From positions 1 through 8,049 of the forward strand of contig JBDKJS010000061.1 of NCBI GenBank assembly GCA_039806065.1: a DNA stretch of 8,049 nt, given 5' to 3'. Positions 1 to 7,100 of this stretch are shown piece after piece (position 1 is the stretch's first letter; each line of letters starts with the position of its first letter). The notes under the pieces were generated by a model. It was not told where the DNA came from. It saw only the letters and a program-made list of their open reading frames with translations, and searched no databases. A program made the position numbers and the translations under genes. This DNA is from JBDKJS01 sp039806065. GTDB taxonomy: Bacteria > Bacteroidota > Bacteroidia > AKYH767-A > 2013-40CM-41-45.

Positions 1-429
1 CGACTCCTCCGCTGCTAATTTAAGTATGCTTTCTCCATCAGCAGCCGAAATGAATTCGCCTTTAGCATTCAATAACTTTAGGGCATTCCATTGCTTAGGA
101 TTATGACTAGCTGTTAAAATAATACCACCATCGGCTTGTAAATCGGGAACTGCCATTTCCACCGTTGGTGTAGTAGATAAACCCAAGTAAATAACATCTA
201 TGCCCATTCCTTTAAGTGTACCAGCTACTATATTTTGCACCATTTCACCGCTAATGCGAGCATCGCGCCCTATCACCACAGTAGCTTTGGTATTTTTCTT
301 TGGCTGATTTTCCATCAGCCAAGTGGCATATGCAGCTGTAAATTTAACGATATCCAATGGGGTGAGCGCATCACCAGGTTGACCGCCTATAGTTCCTCTA
401 ATTCCTGATATTGATTTTATTAACGACAT
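1..429 (-). CDS. glmM: Phosphoglucosamine mutase, N-terminal part (cut by window edge)
   Basis: The first 143 codons of an alpha-D-phosphohexomutase are visible; the gene continues past base 1. The start is the ATG at 429-427, and the protein opens with MSLIKSISGIRGTIGG, the usual phosphate-contacting N-terminus of the family. The active-site phosphoserine loop TASHNP lies at residues 106-111, with Ser108 as the catalytic phosphoserine, and GRDAR at 54-58 is also typical. The metal-binding DGDxDR loop and the sugar-recognition domain would lie outside the window. The expected reaction in the cytoplasm is glucosamine-6-phosphate to glucosamine-1-phosphate, feeding UDP-GlcNAc and peptidoglycan synthesis. 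In Bacteroidota this N-terminus is normally annotated as GlmM, but a phosphomannomutase/phosphoglucomutase cannot be ruled out without the sugar-binding loop. It is divergent from the alkyltransferase gene, with a 104-base gap. Confidence 0.85.
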   Translation of the reverse strand, partial: MSLIKSISGIRGTIGGQPGDALTPLDIVKFTAAYATWLMENQPKKNTKATVVIGRDARISGEMVQNIVAGTLKGMGIDVIYLGLSTTPTVEMAVPDLQADGGIILTASHNPKQWNALKLLNAKGEFISAADGESILKLAAEES

Positions 430-454
430 AAATTCTATTGAAAAAAATGATGCG

Positions 455-462
455 CAAAGATA
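455..462 (-). promoter_or_regulatory. Candidate -7 element for glmM
   Basis: On the minus strand these bases read TATCTTTG, a perfect match to the Bacteroidota -7 consensus TAnnTTTG, 25 bases upstream of the glmM ATG. Transcription would start near base 449, leaving a leader of about 20 nt. No TTG is present at the expected 17-23 base spacing (the nearest is only 11 bases away), so the -33 element is weak or absent. I see no equally good promoter for the divergent gene; TACTTTTA at 484-491 is one mismatch away but also lacks a -33 partner. Confidence 0.4.
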
Positions 463-533
463 CTATTTTAAGGCAACTTAAGGTACTTTTATTCCCCAGA
501 GCGATACCCATTTTATAACAAAATTAAATTTAC

Positions 534-1037
534 ATGACGGATGATGAATATATAGATCAATATCAAAGCCCTATTGGCACCATTACCATGGGGGCTAATA
601 ATGGTGGGCTAACTTTTGTAAGTTTCCATCAACAATTAGCTATTAAAAGTATGGGTACCAATGAGCATACCCGCCAATTTAAATTTGAACTGGACATTTA
701 CTTCGCCAAAGGTAAAGTTGCCTTTAGAACACCTGTGATCCTAGAAGGGAGCACTTTTAGCAAACAAGTGTATGAATATTTAATGGCCAATGTACCAAGT
801 GGCCACACCATTGATTATGGCCGGTTGGCCGAACAAACCCACACGATCATGCACACTAGGGCTGTAGCTAAAGTGAATGCTGAAAACAAACATGCTCTAA
901 TTATTCCTTGCCACAGAGTTATTGGAAAGAACGGTCGCCTTACCGGATATGCATGGGGTTTGGAAAAAAAGCAATGGCTACTGGCGCATGAAGGTGTGCG
1001 GAACATAGACACCATAAAACAGCTCAGCTTATTTTAA
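534..1037 (+). CDS. ogt: Methylated-DNA--protein-cysteine methyltransferase (O6-alkylguanine repair)
   Basis: This 167-residue protein has the usual length of a single-domain Ogt/MGMT. It repairs O6-alkylguanine by transferring the alkyl group to its own cysteine, which inactivates the protein. The signature IPCHRVIG is at residues 124-131, with Cys126 as acceptor and His127 next to it. The C-terminal GYAWGLEKK...LLAHEG (138-154) matches the family and supplies Glu153 of the Cys-His-Glu relay. YGRLAE (95-100) and RAV (109-111, with the expected arginine finger Arg109) mark the DNA-binding helix-turn-helix, and Asn115 fits the hinge asparagine. The N-terminal ~70 residues are a short, divergent beta-type domain with the common SPIG motif. 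The recognition segment is unusual: the common RAVGxA...NP reads RAVAKVNAENK here. The start is ATG at 534 after an A/T-rich region. No Ada-type regulatory domain is fused. The symbol is by family; Bacteroidota often have more than one paralogue. Confidence 0.93.
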   Translation: MTDDEYIDQYQSPIGTITMGANNGGLTFVSFHQQLAIKSMGTNEHTRQFKFELDIYFAKGKVAFRTPVILEGSTFSKQVYEYLMANVPSGHTIDYGRLAEQTHTIMHTRAVAKVNAENKHALIIPCHRVIGKNGRLTGYAWGLEKKQWLLAHEGVRNIDTIKQLSLF

Positions 1038-1043
1038 AAAATT

Positions 1044-1087
1044 AGCTGCCAAACTTCATTGTATTAGTACAAAAAAATTTGGCAGCT
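1044..1087. terminator. Nested hairpin between convergent genes, probable bidirectional terminator
   Basis: AGCTGCCAAA (1044-1053) pairs perfectly with TTTGGCAGCT (1078-1087). Inside the 24-base loop a second stem, TTGTA (1059-1063) with TACAA (1068-1072), closes a TTAG tetraloop. On the minus strand the outer stem is followed by AATTTTTT, a good U-tract, so it best serves the DUF2911 gene, whose stop codon is about 20 bases upstream in its reading direction. On the plus strand the following bases are CATTTATAAATG (1088-1099), a 12-bp palindrome with only a weak U-run, so termination of the alkyltransferase transcript would be less efficient. Confidence 0.65.
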
Positions 1088-1107
1088 CATTTATAAATGG
1101 ATATTCA

Positions 1108-1995
1108 TTACTTTTTCTTCTTGCCAGGCAATTCCTTGTATAGGGGATTGGCCTTAATTTCGGCAAGTAAGGCGTCATTTTGTTTTACGTAGCTAAGATC
1201 TTTATCTGCATCGGCAAGTCTTCTTGACTCGGTAGCGGTGGCTACTGCATCATTCAACTTACCAAGCTTGGCTTCAATTTTTGCTTTTAACAGTAAAACC
1301 CAATAGGCATCAGGGCGATTTTTGGCTGCAACACCTATCCATTCATATGCTTTGTTTAAATCTTTTCCATTTTCAAAATAGTACGAAGCTGATTGGAAGT
1401 ACGGGCGTTTATCCATGGCCATTTCTTTATCGATAGCAGTCATTATTTTAGCATCAATGTTTGCATTAACGGTGAATGCCACCGCTGTTTTGTCCCAACG
1501 AAGGCAAACTTCAGCACTGGTACTTTTAATATTGTTAACCTCTATGGTAAATGATTCAGTAATTTCACTTAAAGCGATAGGCTTTACCTTAACTCTTACC
1601 AAGTCATTGGTTTGTTTGTAATTGTTGGCAGGATCATTTACAGTAGCATCCTTGCTAATGATGATGGTCCACTCTGTTTCGCCCGGAATGCTGAGCAAAC
1701 CATATTTTCCTTTTGGAATTACAGTGCCACCGATAGTTACCGTATCGCCAAATGCGATGGTGGTAGCGCCATTAGCACCTGTGCGCCATACTGAACCGAA
1801 AGGAACCAGGTCGCCAAATATTTTTCGCCCCTTCATACTAGGCCGGCTATAGCTAAGTTCGATATTGCCGGTAGCAAAAGCTTGTGTAATGGTAGCAGTG
1901 GGGCTAGGCTGTGGAATGGGTAATGATTGTGCTTGTGCACCTAAGGTGGCGCTCACCATGATGGCAGTGGCCAAAATTTGTTTTATTTTAAACAT
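1108..1995 (-). CDS. DUF2911 family exported protein
   Basis: The 295-residue product starts with a Sec signal peptide: KIK, a hydrophobic stretch at about residues 7-20, and an AQA cleavage site before Gln23. The mature N-terminal half matches DUF2911, a family common in Bacteroidota: SYSRPSMKGRKIFG (48-61), LVPFGSVWRTGANGAT (63-78) and PKGKYGLLSIPG (94-105), followed by EWTIIISKD (108-116). The second half (about 185-285) is alpha-helical and resembles tetratricopeptide-type helical pairs (NKAYEWIGVAAKNRPDAYW, AKLGKLNDAVATA). It ends in a lysine run. No biochemical function is established for DUF2911; some relatives carry misleading enzyme names in databases. A periplasmic location is inferred from the signal peptide, as there is no lipobox cysteine. 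It is transcribed alone: the promoter is at 2037-2065 and the terminator hairpin at 1044-1087. The ATG start gives a well-formed signal peptide. Confidence 0.9.
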   Translation of the reverse strand: MFKIKQILATAIMVSATLGAQAQSLPIPQPSPTATITQAFATGNIELSYSRPSMKGRKIFGDLVPFGSVWRTGANGATTIAFGDTVTIGGTVIPKGKYGLLSIPGETEWTIIISKDATVNDPANNYKQTNDLVRVKVKPIALSEITESFTIEVNNIKSTSAEVCLRWDKTAVAFTVNANIDAKIMTAIDKEMAMDKRPYFQSASYYFENGKDLNKAYEWIGVAAKNRPDAYWVLLLKAKIEAKLGKLNDAVATATESRRLADADKDLSYVKQNDALLAEIKANPLYKELPGKKKK

Positions 1996-2036
1996 AATGG
2001 GTTAAATTAATGATTTATGATTGTTTTACAAGGGAT

Positions 2037-2065
2037 CAAAAGTAGCATTTTATGGAAAAATCCAA
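2037..2065 (-). promoter_or_regulatory. Bacteroidota-type promoter for the DUF2911 gene
   Basis: On the minus strand TTG (2065-2063) is followed after 18 bases by TACTTTTG (2044-2037). This fits the TTG-N17-23-TAnnTTTG pattern of the Bacteroidota primary sigma factor in both sequence and spacing. Transcription should begin near 2030, giving a leader of about 35 nt before the ATG at 1995. This is the best-formed promoter in the window. A perfect inverted repeat at 2097-2123 lies about 65-95 bases upstream of the predicted start, where an activator could bind. Confidence 0.6.
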
Positions 2066-2096
2066 TAAAAAATATCATTTAAAGAGTTTGTTAACA

Positions 2097-2123
2097 GACT
2101 TAGTGTAAAAATTACACTAAGTC
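2097..2123. repeat. Perfect 12-bp inverted repeat, possible operator
   Basis: GACTTAGTGTAA (2097-2108) and TTACACTAAGTC (2112-2123) are exact reverse complements separated by AAA. There is no U-tract on either side on either strand, so it does not look like an intrinsic terminator. The 27-bp symmetric layout suits a dimeric helix-turn-helix regulator. It sits upstream of the DUF2911 promoter on one side and directly before the possible plus-strand -33 element (2125-2128) on the other. An imperfect palindrome centred on GTTAAC (2085-2100) partly overlaps it. The binding protein is unknown. Confidence 0.5.
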
Positions 2124-2124
2124 C

Positions 2125-2155
2125 TTTGAAAATTAAAAAACTGTTTGCACATTTG
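2125..2155 (+). promoter_or_regulatory. Possible plus-strand promoter for the putative small RNA
   Basis: TTTG (2125-2128) is followed after 19 bases by CACATTTG (2148-2155), a 7-of-8 match to TAnnTTTG. The mismatch is at the well-conserved first T, so this is a weak call. Its placement is what makes it worth listing: it would start a transcript near 2162 running into a strong terminator with no protein-coding frame in between. Confidence 0.3.
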
Positions 2156-2161
2156 TGCTGT

Positions 2162-2277
2162 TAATAGGGTTTAGTAATTCGTTGTAATTACGAAATAGTA
2201 AAAGTTAACTTTTTTGATCGGTTAGATGTTAGGTTAGATCAAAGCTAAGGAGTCGGTTGCGGTACCGGCTCCTTTTT
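2162..2277 (+). ncRNA. Putative small RNA with two hairpins and an intrinsic terminator
   Basis: No recognised RNA family; this is inferred from structure. In order there are: a small stem GTAATT (2174-2179) with AATTAC (2186-2191); a 14-bp self-complementary run AAAAGTTAACTTTT (2200-2213); a hairpin TTTGATC (2213-2219) with GATCAAA (2237-2243), whose 17-base loop begins the direct repeat GGTTAGAT (2220-2227 and 2232-2239); and the terminator stem at 2247-2274. The first ATG in the region (2226) reaches a stop after three codons, so a coding transcript is unlikely. The adjacent protein genes are both on the minus strand, so the plus-strand terminator needs another explanation, and a short transcript from about 2162 supplies one. 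The 5' end is a guess from a weak promoter. An alternative is that the hairpins merely form the 3' end of the GWxTD gene's minus-strand transcript. Confidence 0.38.
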
Positions 2278-2282
2278 CGTTT
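2247..2282 (+). terminator. Strong rho-independent terminator, plus strand
   Basis: AAGGAGTCGGT (2247-2257) pairs with ACCGGCTCCTT (2264-2274) around the loop TGCGGT, giving 11 pairs including one U-G wobble. Five T (2273-2277, two of them in the stem) and then CGTTTTC follow on the plus strand. In the minus direction the stem is followed only by AGCTTTG, a poor U-tract, so the orientation favours a plus-strand transcript. It may still give partial termination of the GWxTD lipoprotein gene, whose stop codon is 16 bases away. Confidence 0.7.
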
Positions 2283-2289
2283 TCATCGG

Positions 2290-3609
2290 TTAATAAGGAT
2301 TCATATTATATGCTCTACCCTGCCGCCAGGTATCCACCGCCCTATACCATGAAGCCTCATAAATAGGCGACCGATTAAGTAGATAATCATTATCTGAAAA
2401 CGGATTTTTGACTTTGGTAAAGAAAAAATTGAGTGAGAGTGGATTGTTGGTTTGACCATAAACCCAAGTTTCGCTATCAGCCGACTTGTACACCACATTT
2501 GGTTGACCAAATACCAAGTACAGCATCCCCCGATCAGTTCGCCAGCCTTCAGTGAAGGAGGTAAAAAATTTATTGGCTTCGGCTACCCGATTGTAAAATG
2601 TTTTAATCAGGCTTCGTGCCCTTTCAGAATTACTGCCTTTCTCTAGCCAAAATCTTTCAATGGCAGCCTTTGAATTAGTATCAGCTTTCATTTCATCGTA
2701 TTCTTTACGGCTAATGAGGTATCGAGCTGGTTCAAGCATGGCAGCAGCAGTTTTCACTGATGGGAATCCTTTAGAAAATCTAAACAAGGTTAGTCCTTCT
2801 TTAACAGTGCTATCTAATCTTACATGATAAAACCCTTCCTCCTGAAATGTAAATACCGTACCATCATTGATGCCTATGTAGAATATAGAGTCTGGTAAAT
2901 AATCAAAGGCGCTGCGCTCCTCAAATGCAAATGGAGGGGGCGCTAAAGGAAAGGACCTTCTATAAAAATCAACGCGTGCCCTATTTGCGGTAACTATATG
3001 ATGCGTTATAAAAAAGGTATCTGTATCAAGTAAATACTTTCTAAAAAGGGGCATGCTATCCACGGCATACTTTACGCTAAAATGGTGCCTACCTTGGTTA
3101 CTCACATTATCAACGCCAACAAAAAAAGCTTCACTCACTTTTCTATTTTGGTCGGTCAATACAAGATCAAGCAATTGTGCATGCTTGTTGCGCACCATCA
3201 CTGGGAAGGTAAACATCTTGAATTCACTCAACTTATTATCGGGAATTATTTTAAAAAAATATTTTCCTGTATCGTTGACTGCTGCATCATCATAACTATC
3301 TATGAGGCGGTATTCAATTTTAAGAAAGCAAGCATAGTTGCCATCAGGCTGCTTCACTTTTAGCAATTCATTTACATTCAACTTAAAAGCCACCAATGCC
3401 ACGGTATCGTTCTCAAAATGGATGTTAAATTCAGGGTGATAATATTTTTCGGCATGTTTATAAACAGAACTCAGGTTTTCACTACCTATATTTCTATTGC
3501 CACTACAGGCCAACAGGCACAATACAAGGCAGCTAATAAATGTGTGCAACAATTTTAATAGGGTCAAGTTACCCTTCCTTTTGTGAACACGAAAAATCAG
3601 AGTCATCAT
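2290..3609 (-). CDS. GWxTD domain-containing lipoprotein
   Basis: The 439-residue product carries the signature EGWRTDRGMLYLVFGQPN at residues 354-371, with the GWxTD motif itself at 355-359, followed by SETWVY (379-384). This defines a domain widespread in Bacteroidota proteins of unknown molecular function. The N-terminus has basic residues, a hydrophobic segment (about 19-34) and a lipobox LLAC with Cys35, so it is predicted to be lipidated and held at the cell envelope. Residues about 60-290 are probably beta-rich, and a helical segment (about 300-350) precedes the GWxTD domain. The ATG at 3609 overlaps the stop of the upstream DUF1801 gene (ATGA), suggesting translational coupling. The signal peptide from this start is somewhat long (34 residues), so an internal start is possible, but the overlap supports the ATG. 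The gene ends at 2290, before the hairpins of the 1996-2289 gap. Confidence 0.9.
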   Translation of the reverse strand: MMTLIFRVHKRKGNLTLLKLLHTFISCLVLCLLACSGNRNIGSENLSSVYKHAEKYYHPEFNIHFENDTVALVAFKLNVNELLKVKQPDGNYACFLKIEYRLIDSYDDAAVNDTGKYFFKIIPDNKLSEFKMFTFPVMVRNKHAQLLDLVLTDQNRKVSEAFFVGVDNVSNQGRHHFSVKYAVDSMPLFRKYLLDTDTFFITHHIVTANRARVDFYRRSFPLAPPPFAFEERSAFDYLPDSIFYIGINDGTVFTFQEEGFYHVRLDSTVKEGLTLFRFSKGFPSVKTAAAMLEPARYLISRKEYDEMKADTNSKAAIERFWLEKGSNSERARSLIKTFYNRVAEANKFFTSFTEGWRTDRGMLYLVFGQPNVVYKSADSETWVYGQTNNPLSLNFFFTKVKNPFSDNDYLLNRSPIYEASWYRAVDTWRQGRAYNMNPY

Positions 3610-4004
3610 TTTTTCTTTTTTACATTTTTAACCCATTCATCAATTAAAAGTGCTTCGTGAAAATACGCTAATAGGGTTTTCATAAAGATACCATCCAATT
3701 CTTTGATTGCTATTCCACCTACTATTTTTCTATCCTTAAAATTTAACAATTTATCTTCATCGCTCATTTCTCTAGCGCGCAGAAAGCACAACTCCACACC
3801 ATAGGGCTTCATAGGATTAAGATAGCAAATCCACGAATGTTTATAATAGAAAGGAACCTTAAAAGATAATTTAGAAACCACTCCAGGCAATTCCATAAAG
3901 GCACCATCAATCACATGCATTATCTGTGCAGTGTTGCTCGGTTTTAGATTTTGGATATAGGCATGCACTTGTGAGGCCATTACAGATTCATTTTCCCTAT
4001 TCAT
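3606..4004 (-). CDS. DUF1801 (YdhG-like) domain protein
   Basis: A small cytoplasmic protein with the DUF1801 pattern: KLSFKVPFYYKHSWICYLNP (residues about 46-65), GVELCFLRARE (69-79), then LLNFKDRKIVGGI. The fold resembles Bacillus YdhG/frataxin-like proteins, and some relatives have been proposed as iron chaperones, but the family's function is not settled and I assign none. There is no signal peptide or membrane segment, and the C-terminus is a lysine run. I place the start at ATG 4004-4002, giving 132 residues; a TTG lies one codon upstream (4007), and a later ATG (codon 9) fits the shorter N-termini seen in the family. It is the first gene of a two-gene operon, its TGA overlapping the ATG of the GWxTD lipoprotein gene. 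No convincing TAnnTTTG promoter is visible in the 4005-4188 gap. Confidence 0.85.
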   Translation of the reverse strand: MNRENESVMASQVHAYIQNLKPSNTAQIMHVIDGAFMELPGVVSKLSFKVPFYYKHSWICYLNPMKPYGVELCFLRAREMSDEDKLLNFKDRKIVGGIAIKELDGIFMKTLLAYFHEALLIDEWVKNVKKKK

Positions 4005-4188
4005 CAAAAAAAAATTCTTTGCAATTTATATTAAAAACAATCGTCTTCTAACTAAATATTTGAACATTAATAATCAAGCAGTTGAACTGAGAATGCATAA
4101 AAATTAATGATACCTAATCTGAGTTTTTATCGTAAATTCGCAATCGCAAAAAAGCTCGCATTGACGAGATGGTAAAACAAAAAATATT

Positions 4189-7100
4189 ATGTTAGGATTT
4201 TTAAATAAACTTTTTGGAAGCAAGAGTGATAAAGATTTAAAAGGACTGAATCCAAGGGTTCAAGAAATAAATAAATGGTGCGATCAATTCTCCTCACTGA
4301 GCACTGATGAGTTACGGGCCAAAACCAACGAGTTTAAACAACGCATTAGCACACATACACAAAACATTGCTGAAGAAATAGCAGCTACCCAACAGCAAGC
4401 GGAAGCCACAGCAGACATGCAGGAAAAGGACCAGCTGTATAAAAAAATTGACACCCTTCGCAAGGATGAAAATAAAGCCATTGAAGAGGTATTAGAAATC
4501 ATCCTTCCTGAGGCCTTTGCAGTGGTAAAAGAAACAGCAAGGCGCCTTTCTTCCAACCCCACACTCACCGTCATGGCCACGCCACTAGATCAAACATTGG
4601 CCACTAAAAAAGACTATGTGGCCATTGAAGGCGAAAAAGCCATTTGGTATAACAATTGGCAAGCGGCAGGCAATGAAGTAACTTGGAACATGATACACTA
4701 TGATGTACAGTTAATAGGCGGCATCGTACTACACCAAGGCAAAATTAGTGAGATGGGAACCGGTGAAGGAAAAACGTTAGTGGGCACCCTACCCATCTAC
4801 TTAAATGCACTAGCAGGCAAAGGCGTGCATGTGGTTACAGTGAATGATTACTTAGCCAAGCGCGACAGCGAATGGAACGGACCACTTTTTGAGTTTTTAG
4901 GATTAACAGTAGATTGCATAGACAAACACCAACCCAATGGCTCAGAGAGAATTAAAGCCTACAGAGCTGATATAACCTACGGCACCAACAATGAATTTGG
5001 ATTTGATTACCTGCGCGACAACATGGCGCGCACTGCCGAAGAAATGGTACAGCGTGGCCATCATTATGCCATAGTAGATGAGGTAGATAGCGTTTTGGTA
5101 GATGATGCCCGAACACCCTTGATCATATCAGGCCCCACACCAAAGGGCGAAAACCAAGAGTTTCATCAGTTAAAACCTTATATTGAAAAATTAGTGAGTG
5201 CCCAACGTTCCTATATTAACATGGCCATTGCTGATGCTCGCAAACTAATAGATGATAAAAAGGATAAAGAAGCGGGCATGCCCCTCTTAAGAGCACACCG
5301 AGGCTTACCAAGAAACAAAGCCCTCATTAAACTCCTTGGCGAAACAGGAGCAAAAGCCATTATGCAGACTACTGAGAACTACCACATGCAAGACCAACAA
5401 AAAGAAATGCATAAGGTAGATGCTGAACTCTATTTTGTAATTGACGAACGCAGCAACACCATAGAACTTACCGAAAAAGGAGTTGAGCTCATAAGTACCA
5501 ACATAGCTGATAAAAACTTTTTTGTGATGCCCGATGTGGGCAGTGTGATTGCCGAAATTGAAAAATCGGCACTGAGCGATGATGAGAAAAGAAATAAAAA
5601 GGATGAACTCATGCGTGACTTTGCCATTAAAAGTGAACGCATTCACACCATCAATCAACTACTGAGAGCTTACACACTTTATGAGGCCGATGTAGAATAC
5701 ATCATTGCCGATGGCAAAATAAAAATAGTAGATGAGCAAACAGGGCGAGTACTAGATGGCAGAAGATATTCTGATGGACTACACCAAGCCATCGAAGCCA
5801 AAGAAAATGTAAAAGTAGAAGCTGATACACAAACTTACGCCACCATCACCCTCCAAAACTATTTTAGGATGTACCATAAGCTTGGAGGTATGACAGGAAC
5901 TGCCGAAACCGAGGCAAAAGAATTTTGGGACATCTACAAACTAGATGTTGTAGTAATACCTACCAATAAGCCCATTGCACGAAAAGACCATGACGACAAA
6001 GTTTATAAGACAAAAAGAGAAAAATACAATGCTGTAATTGCTGAAGTGGAAGAACTGGTAAAAGCCGGACGACCAGTATTGGTCGGTACCACCTCAGTAG
6101 AAACATCAGAACTATTGAGCCGCATGCTCAAGCTCAGAGGTGTAAAACACAATGTACTCAATGCCAAGCAGCACCAGCGCGAAGCCGAGATCGTAGCCGA
6201 AGCAGGTAGGCCCGGAACGGTAACCATAGCCACTAATATGGCAGGCCGTGGTACCGATATTAAGTTAGGGCCTGGAGTAAAAGAAGCCGGAGGCCTAGCC
6301 ATTATTGGAACAGAAAAACACGAATCGCGAAGGGTTGATAGACAATTAAGAGGAAGGGCCGGGCGGCAGGGCGATCCCGGATCGTCACAATTTTATGTGT
6401 CGCTCGAAGATGATTTAATGCGCCTCTTCGGCAGCGACCGCATATCAAAAATTATGGATAAGCTAGGTCTTGAAGAAGGAGAAGTAATACAAGCCGGTAT
6501 GATCACCTCTTCCATAGAACGTGCACAGCGCAAAGTAGAAGAAAATAATTTTGGCATCAGAAAAAGGTTGATTGAATATGATGATGTAATGAATGCCCAG
6601 CGCGAAGTAATCTATACCAAACGAAGGCATGCCATTTTTGGCGAACGCCTGGCGTTAGATATCAATAACATGATATACGATGTGTGCGAAAGCATTGTAG
6701 CACAACATCTTGAAACCAGAAGCTTCGAAGATTTTAAAATGGATCTTATAAGACTACTTAGCATAGAATCGCCAGTGCATGAAAAAGAATTCCTAGAAGG
6801 CAAACAAGAGCAAATCACTCAACAAATATTTGACGAAGCCAACCGATTTTATCAATATAAAAACAATGCTATTGCTGCCAAAGTATACCCCTTCGTAAGC
6901 CAAATAATGGCCCAACAAGGCAACAACATTCAAAACATAGCCGTACCCATATCTGACGGTATTAAGGGCATCCAAATAGTAGCCAACGTAAAAAAATGTG
7001 TTGACACACATGGTCAAGAACTCATCAATGTATTTGAGCGCAGCATTACCAGTGCCATCATTGATGATGAGTGGAAAGAGCACCTCCGCGAAATGGATGA

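Noticed and set aside
3053..3363. Plus-strand frames of 80 and 93 codons opposite the GWxTD gene
   Set aside because: Antisense to a well-supported coding frame; no promoter or family features.
4152..4166. Short CTCG/CGAG inverted repeat in the secA leader as a regulatory hairpin
   Set aside because: Only four base pairs with a six-base loop; too weak to support a leader regulator.
5305..5658. Minus-strand frames of up to 117 codons inside secA
   Set aside because: Shadows of the strongly conserved secA frame, with no motifs or independent signals.
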